Shown one piece after another: positions 1 to 7,377 of a stretch of DNA of 28,727 bases. Origin of the DNA: a virus. The notes beneath the pieces are model-generated. The model saw only the letters and a program-made list of their open reading frames with translations, was not told the DNA's origin and did not search any database. Both the position numbers and the translations under genes were made by a program. How positions within the stretch are numbered: position 1 is the first letter of the stretch; each line of letters opens with the position of its first letter. The stretch lies in IMG/VR virus record IMGVR_UViG_3300048121_001740, positions 1 through 28,727 of that record, one strand, 5' to 3'.

Positions 1-1557
1 TAAAGTCACCAGCGAAGTCGCGTGTGTACTGTCCGGAGAATCCACGTGAGTAGTTACCTGTAAACGTTGTGTTGTAAGTACCAGTGTACTCACCAACGAA
101 TCCACGGTTGTAGTTACCTACGTAGTTACCAGCAAATCCACGAGAGTATGTTCCGGAATAAGCACCAGTGTATTCACCAGCAAATCCACGAGTATAATCT
201 CCTACGTAGTTACCAGCAAATCCACGTGCATAGTTACCGACGTAGTTTCCACCGAAGTCACGACTGAAGTTACCAACGTAGTTACCTGCGAACGTTCCTA
301 CGTAATCACCAACATACTCACCAGCGAACTGACGTGTGTACTGACCAGAGAAGGTGCGAGAGTAGTTACCTACAAAGTCACCAGCAAAGTTAGTTACACG
401 ATCACGGGTGTATGATGATCCACGGTTGCGGACGTATGCAGATACACGAGTACGAGCGTATGCGGAGTAACGAGTGCGCGTTGAAGTACGAGCATAGTCA
501 CCAGTGTAGTTACCAGCGAAGTCGCCTGCATATCCACGTGCGTAGTTACCAACGAAGTTTCCGGTAAACGTTGTTGCGTAGTTTCCTACGAAGTTACCAG
601 CGAAGTTAGTTACACGATCACGTGTGTATGAAGAACCACGGTTACGAGTAGATGTGCGGGTTGAATCGCGTGTGAAGTCACCGACGTAGTTAGTTACACG
701 TGTGCGAGCGTATGCACTGTAACGAGTACGAGCGTATGCGGATGCACGGTTACGTGTGTAGTAACCAGTATAGTTTGTTTCACGTGTGCGAGCGTAAGAG
801 TTCGCAAAGTTCTGTGTGCGATTACGTGTGTACGCAGAGTTACGAGTACGGGTGTAGTTAGTTACACGAGTACGCGCGTAGTTACCTACGAAGTCACCAG
901 CAAAGTTACCAGCGTATGCACGTGCATAGTTACCTACGAAGTTACCTACGAAATCACCCACGAATGTGCGAGCGTAGTTACCGACATAGTTACCAGCAAA
1001 TCCACGAGCGTAGTTACCTACGAAGTTACCAACATAATCACCCGCAAAGTTACGCGCATAGTTACCGACGAAGTCGCCAGTGAACGTTGTCGCATAGTTA
1101 CCTACGTAGTTACCTGCGTAAGTCAGTGTGCGTGAGTAGTAACCAGTATTGGTTGATGTGCGGGTAGATGTGCGTGAGTATGCACCAGCGAAGTTACCTA
1201 CAAAGTCACCTGTGTAGTATAGTGTCGCAGCGCGGTCACGTGTGTAAGTACCTGTCGCAACACGAGTTCTTGCGTAAGCACTATAACGTGTGCGTGTCGA
1301 AGTACGTGAGTAGTTACCAGTGTAGTTACCAGTGCGAGTACGTGCGTAGTTACCAGTGTAGTTTCCGGTACGAGTACGAGTATACGTGCCACCGAAGTTA
1401 CCTACGAAATCTCCAACATAAGTTGTTGAGTTCGCAAAATCACCTGTGTAGTAGAAAGTGCTACTACGGGTACGAGTCGAAGTACGTGTTGACGTTCTTG
1501 TAGAAGTACGAGTGTAAGTAGCAGTTCCTGTAAAGTTACCAGTAAAGTTACCAGTAT
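1..1557 (-). repeat. 12-base / 4-residue repeat array, continuing off the left edge
   Basis: The same repeat as the N-terminal segment, with the same two alternating classes (FVGNYARG-like and YARTRYSA-like), unbroken to base 1. The total array in the window is about 3.4 kb or roughly 290 four-residue units. Confidence 0.85.
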
Positions 1558-4492
1558 AAGAGGCACCACCCGATTGGTAAGTAACACCATAATGTGATAC
1601 GAATCCATTCGTGTTTCGCCAAGCAGCACGATAATATGTTACACCGCCAGCAGTCAGAGATGTTCCGCTTCCTGTCATGCCTCCAACTAAAGTTCCATTA
1701 ATATAAACGGTAACAAAATTGGTTCCACCTTCACTATCCGAACGCCAACCTGTAGTTAACGACCAGTTATTTCCGGAATATGCGTTGGTTACCTGACCGC
1801 CAGCACCAGTAGAAACACGTGTTGATGTACGTGTTGATGATGTAGATCGTGTAAAGTTACCAGCAAAGTTGCCTGCATAGTTACCTGCAAAGTTACCAAC
1901 AAAACCAGCACCGTTTGTGCTTACACGAGTAGAGTTACCAGCAACAACTCTATTACGAGTGTAGTTCGTTGCGCGAGTACGTGTGTAGTTACCTGCGTAT
2001 GAGAATGCACGGTTACGAGCATAGTCACCTACGTATGAAAATGCACGGTTACGTGTGTAGTTACCCACGAAGTTGCCTGCATATCCACGAGCATAGTTAC
2101 CAACGTAGTATAGGTTACGTGTGTAGTTACCTGTATAGGTCACGCCTACCGCTGAAGCACGAGTATAGTTTGTTACACGAGTACGACCATAGTTACCTAC
2201 GAAGTCACCTGCGTAGTATAGAGTACGTGCATAAGAGAACGTAGATGGTCTGCTACGAGTAGATGTACGCGCGAAGTCACCAACGTAGTTAGTGATACGA
2301 GTACGTGCGTAAGCTGAACCACGAGTTCTTGTATAGTTTGTTGCACGAGTTCTTGCGTATGCACTGTAACGAGTACGAGTAGATGTACGAGCGTAAGCAG
2401 AACCACGGTTGCGAGTGTAGTTCGTTGCGCGAGTACGAGCATATGCAGAGTAACGTGTGCGAGTCGATGTACGAGTTGAAGTACGTGCGTAGTTACCTAC
2501 GAAATCTCCAACGAAGTCACCGACGAAACCACGAGCGTAGTTTCCGGTGAAGTCACCAAGGAAGTTACGACTGTAGTTTCCGACAAAGTTTCCAAGGAAG
2601 TTACGACCGTAGTTACCTACGAATCCGCGAGAGTAGTTACCTACATATGCGCGAGCGTAGTTTCCAACGAAGTTTCCAACGAAGTCACGAGCGTAGTTTC
2701 CAATAAAGTTACCACCGTAGTTTCCTACGAAGGTGCGAGCATAGTTGCCCACAAAGTTACCCGCAAAGTTAGTGACGCGATCACGAGTAAAGTCACCAAC
2801 ATAGTTAGTGATGCGTGTTCTTGCGTAAGCACTGTAACGTGTGCGAGTTGATGTACGTGTTGATACGCGAGAGTAGTTACCTACGTAATCTCCAGCAAAT
2901 CCACGAGAGTAGTTACCCACGAAGTTACGCGAATAGTTACCTTGGAAGTTGCGAGAGTAGTTACCAATGAAGTTACCTGCGAAACCTGTTACACGGTTAC
3001 GCGTATATGTTGATACACGAGCACGAGAGAATACGCCAGTATAGTAACCAGTGTAAGTCCCTGCGAAGTTCTCTTCACGGGTGCGGGTAAAGTCAGTTGC
3101 GTAAGTAGATACACGTGTGCGCGTATATGTTCCAGCATAAGATGAAACACGGTTACGCGAGTATGTTCCAGAATAAGCAGAAACACGTAGACGGGAGTAA
3201 GTGCCCGAATATGTTCCAGAATATGTTGAAACACGGTTGCGTGTATAGTCTGCAACGTATGAAGAAACGCGGTTACGAGAATAAGTACCGGCGTAAGATG
3301 ATACACGACCACGAGTGTATGTTGAAACACGGTTACGTGAGAATGTACCAGTGAATGGTGTTACACGGTTACGTGTATAAACTGAAACACGTGCGCGTGA
3401 GTAAGTTCCCGCAAAGTATCCAGTAAACGCTGTTAAACGAGTACGTGCAAACGATGATACGCGAGTTCTTGCATATGTACCTGAGTACGATGATGGGCGA
3501 GTACGCGAGTAGTTCCCAACAAAGTCACGCGAGTAGTTACCTACGAAGTCGCGTGAATATGCACCAGTGTAGTCTCCTACAAAGGTACGACTAAATGTAT
3601 TTACACTATTACGCGTGTATGAAGATACGCGAGTACGAGTGTATGCAGAAACACGTGCACGGTTGTATGAAGATACGCGAGTTCTTGCGTATGCAACATC
3701 AACTGGAGTTCGACGTGTGTTCTGTGCAGTACCTACAGGCAACCATGAGCCTGGGACTGTCGGTGCGCCTTGTGCTGTGGAACGCAACTGGTATGAACCA
3801 ATCGATCCTGACGTAGCACGCATTGACTTAATACGTTGACCCAGTGTGTACTGAATCTGCGCATCCGTCATTTCACGTAGACCGTTGAAACCAGAACCGT
3901 CGTAGCTTGTCGCTACTGGACGAACTGGAGCAACTGCCGTCATAGAAGTACGCATCCAAATGTGATAGTTTGTTACTACGGTACCTGCCCCACCGTTACC
4001 ATGAGTGTCAGAGAATACAGAGTCAATAAACTTTGTATAGTCTGCACTTGGTTGAGTAGCGGACAGTTTGAAAGTACCGATATAGTCGTTCTGTACTAAG
4101 TTAGACAGAACACGACCTGCTAGGTTGTCCATATCCCCGTCTACCATTTCGTAGAAGCCTGGGTTTGGATCAACGTCGTAATAACCTACTGGGCGGACAA
4201 AGTCTGCACCGGATTCGTCTGCTGGGCCACTCACTTGCTTCAGAGTGGTGGTCACTGAGGCACCCGTTATTTGTGAAGCAGGGTGGGTGCCAGATATTTC
4301 ATTGTAGTAAGAATCTACAAACGAACCGATTGATTGGCCATCAGTTAAACTGATATTACCAACGTCATTAGAAGCGGCCGCAACTAATGCTTGTCCCACT
4401 GCAAAGGATAGATAAAGCTCATCCGATGGAGTGAATTCTTGTAGGTCACCATTAGCATTTTGAAGTTTTAGTGGTATACTAGATGCTGACAC
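1..4492 (-). CDS. Giant fibre protein built from tetrapeptide repeats (partial, C-terminus outside window)
   Basis: 1497 residues are visible, from a GTG at 4492 to the left edge, with no stop. An in-frame TAA lies 18 bases upstream of the GTG and AAGAGAG gives a moderate ribosome site; no earlier ATG is available. Residues 1 to about 265 are a non-repetitive head (SASSIPLKLQNANGDLQEFT at the start), a type seen in marine T4-like structural proteins. From about 265 onward the chain is a four-residue repeat: position 1 Y/F or R/S, position 2 V/A/T/S, position 3 G/R/S, position 4 N/D/T/S (for example FVGN YVGN, YARTRVSS). A single non-repeat domain of about 84 residues interrupts it (about 895-978). 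Probably a very long rigid or elastic tail fibre. I know no characterised structure for this repeat, so the function is inference. Confidence 0.8.
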   Translation of the reverse strand, partial: MSASSIPLKLQNANGDLQEFTPSDELYLSFAVGQALVAAASNDVGNISLTDGQSIGSFVDSYYNEISGTHPASQITGASVTTTLKQVSGPADESGADFVRPVGYYDVDPNPGFYEMVDGDMDNLAGRVLSNLVQNDYIGTFKLSATQPSADYTKFIDSVFSDTHGNGGAGTVVTNYHIWMRTSMTAVAPVRPVATSYDGSGFNGLREMTDAQIQYTLGQRIKSMRATSGSIGSYQLRSTAQGAPTVPGSWLPVGTAQNTRRTPVDVAYARTRVSSYNRARVSAYTRTRVSSYTRNSVNTFSRTFVGDYTGAYSRDFVGNYSRDFVGNYSRTRPSSYSGTYARTRVSSFARTRLTAFTGYFAGTYSRARVSVYTRNRVTPFTGTFSRNRVSTYTRGRVSSYAGTYSRNRVSSYVADYTRNRVSTYSGTYSGTYSRLRVSAYSGTYSRNRVSSYAGTYTRTRVSTYATDFTRTREENFAGTYTGYYTGVFSRARVSTYTRNRVTGFAGNFIGNYSRNFQGNYSRNFVGNYSRGFAGDYVGNYSRVSTRTSTRTRYSAYARTRITNYVGDFTRDRVTNFAGNFVGNYARTFVGNYGGNFIGNYARDFVGNFVGNYARAYVGNYSRGFVGNYGRNFLGNFVGNYSRNFLGDFTGNYARGFVGDFVGDFVGNYARTSTRTSTRTRYSAYARTRATNYTRNRGSAYARTSTRTRYSAYARTRATNYTRTRGSAYARTRITNYVGDFARTSTRSRPSTFSYARTLYYAGDFVGNYGRTRVTNYTRASAVGVTYTGNYTRNLYYVGNYARGYAGNFVGNYTRNRAFSYVGDYARNRAFSYAGNYTRTRATNYTRNRVVAGNSTRVSTNGAGFVGNFAGNYAGNFAGNFTRSTSSTRTSTRVSTGAGGQVTNAYSGNNWSLTTGWRSDSEGGTNFVTVYINGTLVGGMTGSGTSLTAGGVTYYRAAWRNTNGFVSHYGVTYQSGGASYTGNFTGNFTGTATYTRTSTRTSTRTSTRTRSSTFYYTGDFANSTTYVGDFVGNFGGTYTRTRTGNYTGNYARTRTGNYTGNYSRTSTRTRYSAYARTRVATGTYTRDRAATLYYTGDFVGNFAGAYSRTSTRTSTNTGYYSRTLTYAGNYVGNYATTFTGDFVGNYARNFAGDYVGNFVGNYARGFAGNYVGNYARTFVGDFVGNFVGNYARAYAGNFAGDFVGNYARTRVTNYTRTRNSAYTRNRTQNFANSYARTRETNYTGYYTRNRASAYARTRYSAYARTRVTNYVGDFTRDSTRTSTRNRGSSYTRDRVTNFAGNFVGNYATTFTGNFVGNYARGYAGDFAGNYTGDYARTSTRTRYSAYARTRVSAYVRNRGSSYTRDRVTNFAGDFVGNYSRTFSGQYTRQFAGEYVGDYVGTFAGNYVGNFSRDFGGNYVGNYARGFAGNYVGDYTRGFAGEYTGAYSGTYSRGFAGNYVGNYNRGFVGEYTGTYNTTFTGNYSRGFSGQYTRDFAGDF
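1558..1810 (-). other. Non-repeat domain inserted in the repeat fibre
   Basis: About 84 residues without the four-residue periodicity: contains NNWSLTTGWRSDSEGG, FVTVYINGTLVGGMTGSG and YYRAAWRNTNGFVSHYG. The alternating hydrophobic pattern suggests a small beta-sandwich. It is flanked on both sides by perfect repeat phase. Confidence 0.75.
1811..3700 (-). repeat. 12-base / 4-residue repeat array, N-terminal segment
   Basis: About 1.9 kb in which codons for an aromatic or Arg residue recur every 12 bases. Runs of Y/F-x-G-N (neutral) alternate with runs such as YARTRVST and STRTSTRTR (strongly basic). Codons vary between units, so the protein pattern is under selection. Confidence 0.85.
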
Positions 4493-4543
4493 GATATCGT
4501 CTCTCTTTTAAGTTAAAAGGATTTATTGGTTAATGACAAGAGT

Positions 4544-4551
4544 TATTTATA
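4544..4551 (-). promoter_or_regulatory. T4-type late promoter for the giant tetrapeptide-repeat fibre
   Basis: Perfect TATAAATA on the minus strand, directly downstream of the terminator T tract and 51 nt before the GTG at 4492. Confidence 0.8.
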
Positions 4552-4590
4552 TAAAAAAAAAGTGCGGGAACCGAGGCATCCGCACTTTTA
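4552..4590 (-). terminator. Rho-independent terminator between the chaperone-like gene and the giant fibre
   Basis: The minus strand has AAAAGTGCGG, a 12-base loop and CCGCACTTTT with more T following. The A and T tracts on both sides make it potentially bidirectional. The following late promoter begins right after the T tract. Confidence 0.85.
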
Positions 4591-4611
4591 TAAAAATATT
4601 TCTGTCAATTA

Positions 4612-5094
4612 TTACTGTGGTGTAGTAGGCCAGTTTAAGTCTAATATACTAGACACCCCTTCCAAGTCTGAAGTGATATCACGTAGTTCTTGTCGATAAC
4701 CTGCCCATGCATTCTTCATATCAAGTGACAATGGGGCGTCTGGAATCTGAGTCCAATCACAAAGAGTCAACAATCTGTTTCTTTCTATTCGGATGTCCTG
4801 TTCCAGAAGTTCTGAGTCCCATGACCAATCACCAGTCTCCGGATTCCATTCCGCATGTTGGTTTGGCGGAAGACCGATATGGACGAACTTATATTCTACC
4901 ATGTCATAGGTGTATTCATTTCTAAGCTGAGACGGACCTTCACATCCATCCGGAATATTATCTTTTGTTACGTAGACAACAAGACTAATACCATCATCAA
5001 CTACTGTACCATTTGATGGAGTATTGTATTGAGGGGCACTGCATCTATTGATCTGCCCTGTTCTAATTGTCACGTATGCGACGTAGTCTAACAT
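4612..5094 (-). CDS. Tail fibre assembly chaperone-like protein (Phage_tail_APC type)
   Basis: 160 residues. The C-terminal part contains NRLLTLCDWTQIPDAPL (about residues 106-122), AWAGYRQELRDIT (129-141) and LNWPTTP (153-159), the conserved pattern of the phage tail assembly chaperone family: 'R..LL..CDWTQ.......AW..YRQ.LRD......WP..P'. Residues 81-93 (AEWNPETGDWSWD) are typical of the segment before that domain. Members of this family are usually found beside tail-fibre genes and help fold or trimerise the fibre. Here the gene has its own late promoter, ends at a terminator, and lies directly before the giant repeat fibre, its most obvious client. AGGA lies about 11 nt before the ATG. Confidence 0.85.
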   Translation of the reverse strand: MLDYVAYVTIRTGQINRCSAPQYNTPSNGTVVDDGISLVVYVTKDNIPDGCEGPSQLRNEYTYDMVEYKFVHIGLPPNQHAEWNPETGDWSWDSELLEQDIRIERNRLLTLCDWTQIPDAPLSLDMKNAWAGYRQELRDITSDLEGVSSILDLNWPTTPQ

Positions 5095-5122
5095 TTTTAA
5101 AAGTCCTGTTACTAATTAAGTT

Positions 5123-5130
5123 TATTTATA
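5123..5130 (-). promoter_or_regulatory. T4-type late promoter for the tail-chaperone-like gene
   Basis: Perfect TATAAATA on the minus strand, 28 nt before the ATG at 5094, in the 40-base gap after the 648-residue fibre gene. Confidence 0.8.
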
Positions 5131-5134
5131 TAGA

Positions 5135-7081
5135 TCAATTGTTACCGAAATCACCGCCGCCGCCTGGGGTAGGTGGATTGTAACTACCACCACTTTGTCT
5201 AGTAATAGTGATATTACCACCAACCTTCGGTGTCCAATTTCCACCAGTTGCTTTTACTTGTGGAGTAAATGTTTTATTAGAACCTGCGGAAGGTAGATTG
5301 TTATTAATTGTTACTGTTACTAAACTGTAAAATGCTGTAGTAGTTGATGATGAAACCGCACCGGATGAGTCCACCATTCGTATCTGTTCACCACTCTGCA
5401 TTCCAGAATAATTCACACCATAACTTACCTCTGTTGATTCTATTGTTACGGACGAACTTCCTGATAGGGTTGGATTGCTCAATGGATCATTACTGCTTGA
5501 TGAATCTCCCGCCAATCGTCGAATAGTGAAAGGGGTTGACAACCAAGAATTTCCAGTGTATGCTTCAAGAGTATAATTTGCTGTTGTTGCGCTCGTAGTT
5601 CCAGTTCCGCTGGGCAGTCCCGCAGCAACCGTGATTGTGGTATTACCTGAATTGTTAAAATTAAATCCACTTCTAACAATAGTTCCAGAAGAATTTCTTA
5701 TTCTTCCCGCAACAGTAGCATCACCTACCGAACTAAAAGACGCAATAACATTAGCAGTAGTTGCGTTATTAGCAATATCAACACGGGTGCCTGAAGTGCC
5801 CACCACCGTTACAGACAAGTCATCATCATATAAACTAAAAGTACTTGATTGGAATAAATCCCCGTCTCCAAGTGTAGATCCCAGTCTCAGTTCTAGTGTA
5901 AAGGTTTCACCTTGCCATCCAATCTCAGAAGTACTATCATTATTTGCAGTGATTGTCATAGAGGTAGATGTTCCACTGAATGTTTTTCCAGTTCCGGATA
6001 GTTCTCCACCACCAACTGAACCTGAGTTTCGAACAACCTTTAAGTTGTAATCACCACTTATATTAACTCCAACATTGTATGTAATGCTAGGATCTGTACC
6101 TTCAGTTATCTTATTATCTTGACCTGTCGCAAGTTCTATAGTTCCTACAAGCTGTGTAACGCCAGATCCAGATTCATCCGTTCCATCGTCTCCGCTGTCG
6201 TCTGTACCGCTACCGTCAGATGCACCCGTTCCGGACGGGACCCCTGTATACATTTTGGCAGAAAATAATGCTACGTTATTAGGGAACCAAAAAATACCAG
6301 CACCCCCAACTTCGAATTCAAGAAACCCCTCATAAACGAAAGCACTAGTTGTACCAACTTGTATTCCTCTAATACGAAGACCACCCGAAGTACCGTCATA
6401 ACCACCATTAGCATAAGCTGAAGCGCCAACGGCAGTATGTTCTATATTCACATAACTATTAGATTCACCATAGGTAAATTGAGTTCTTAAACTATCATAT
6501 GACCAGCTACCAGATGCGGGAGCAACTCCATTTATACTAAAGGTCTGGTCATTAATAATTGCGCGAGAATCGAATGCAATGTCCTGAACACCATTTACTT
6601 CTTCGGTTAAAATCTGAATACCGTGAGTTTCGTTACTAGATAAACCATCACTGACAATCTGACCAACATCACGAACTAGGAACCAATCAAAGGCTACATC
6701 CCATTTTTGATAGGCATACCATCTTACATAGCCTCTATTTTGACCACCTATACTTCCTATTCTTCCGCCCTTGAAATTTATGGTTTTCTCATCTTCAGAT
6801 AGAGTAATATAATAATATGTTGGTCCAGTCCAATAGAGCTGTAACGTCTGGCCACCCTCCGGATCAGTATAATATCTTTGATAGGTTTCCCAACCACCAG
6901 GCGGTTCTTGTGGGTTTTTAACAAACAAAAGGTCGTTGGACTGTAATGCGGAATCTAAAGTAATTTGAGTATCATTAGTTCCGTAGTCCACTACGCGCAA
7001 GTTTCTTAAATTCTTATCAGTATCTGTTACAAGAAAAGTTCCACCAGCGTCAGTACCCTCTACCTTTAATCCATATGCCAT
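5135..7081 (-). CDS. Fibre/adhesin protein with Ig-like domains and Gly-rich C-terminus
   Basis: 648 residues. Residues 1 to about 280 form an aromatic beta-rich domain (YQRYYTDPEGGQTLQLYWTG). Residues about 283-308 are an acidic Gly/Ser/Asp linker. Residues about 312-628 look like three Ig-like sandwiches, each rich in Ser/Thr (for example STSMTITANNDS, GNTTITVAAGLPSGTG, SVTIESTEVSYGVNYSG). The last 20 residues are Gly/Pro/Asn-rich, ending PGGGGDFGNN. No catalytic motif was seen. Such architecture fits a distal fibre or adhesin that binds host surface glycans, inferred from composition only. It closes the gp8 transcription unit and has GAGG about 9 nt before its ATG. Confidence 0.8.
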   Translation of the reverse strand: MAYGLKVEGTDAGGTFLVTDTDKNLRNLRVVDYGTNDTQITLDSALQSNDLLFVKNPQEPPGGWETYQRYYTDPEGGQTLQLYWTGPTYYYITLSEDEKTINFKGGRIGSIGGQNRGYVRWYAYQKWDVAFDWFLVRDVGQIVSDGLSSNETHGIQILTEEVNGVQDIAFDSRAIINDQTFSINGVAPASGSWSYDSLRTQFTYGESNSYVNIEHTAVGASAYANGGYDGTSGGLRIRGIQVGTTSAFVYEGFLEFEVGGAGIFWFPNNVALFSAKMYTGVPSGTGASDGSGTDDSGDDGTDESGSGVTQLVGTIELATGQDNKITEGTDPSITYNVGVNISGDYNLKVVRNSGSVGGGELSGTGKTFSGTSTSMTITANNDSTSEIGWQGETFTLELRLGSTLGDGDLFQSSTFSLYDDDLSVTVVGTSGTRVDIANNATTANVIASFSSVGDATVAGRIRNSSGTIVRSGFNFNNSGNTTITVAAGLPSGTGTTSATTANYTLEAYTGNSWLSTPFTIRRLAGDSSSSNDPLSNPTLSGSSSVTIESTEVSYGVNYSGMQSGEQIRMVDSSGAVSSSTTTAFYSLVTVTINNNLPSAGSNKTFTPQVKATGGNWTPKVGGNITITRQSGGSYNPPTPGGGGDFGNN

Positions 7082-7377
7082 TATCTAATCCTCACTGCGA
7101 TTACCCATCCGGTCTGGGTGTTTCCCGATAAATTAAAACCTGTAGAGGTTCTATTGGTAACTGACACGCCCTCATAAGACGGAATCAAATTAAAATTAGT
7201 AGATTTGAATGTTATCAATACCTGAGAACTATCGTTCGCATCAGCACAAGTAAATGTCGGATTTGAGTTTGATGCTAAATCGAAGTAGGCATAAACTTGA
7301 ACATTAGTCTGTCTTTGGTTGCTTGACCAAACTACAGAGCCGGTAGTAGGATCATATACTTCTACACCTTGACTCAT
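7081..7377 (-). CDS. Small beta-rich tail protein, unknown family
   Basis: 98 residues: MSQGVEVYDPTTGSVVWSS at the start and GWVIAVRIR at the end. The opening 'M-x-x-G-[LIV]-x-[VI]-[YFE]-[DG]' also begins the next protein (MAYGLKVEGTD), suggesting a shared fold for these small fibre-tip or adaptor proteins. No enzyme motif or membrane segment. It overlaps the upstream fibre gene by ATGA and the downstream fibre gene by TAATG, with GGAG about 9 nt before the ATG. Possibly a cap or adaptor for the neighbouring fibres; this is inference. Confidence 0.8.
   Translation of the reverse strand: MSQGVEVYDPTTGSVVWSSNQRQTNVQVYAYFDLASNSNPTFTCADANDSSQVLITFKSTNFNLIPSYEGVSVTNRTSTGFNLSGNTQTGWVIAVRIR

Noticed and set aside
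1-4492. Diversity-generating retroelement acting on the fibre
   Set aside because: No reverse transcriptase or template repeat was seen in the window; the repeats are explained by protein periodicity.
1-4500. Short open frames on both strands within the repeat region, and the idea of a CRISPR array or non-coding satellite
   Set aside because: The 12-base periodicity is continuous without distinct spacers and one minus-strand frame is open across the whole stretch, so it is a protein-coding repeat.
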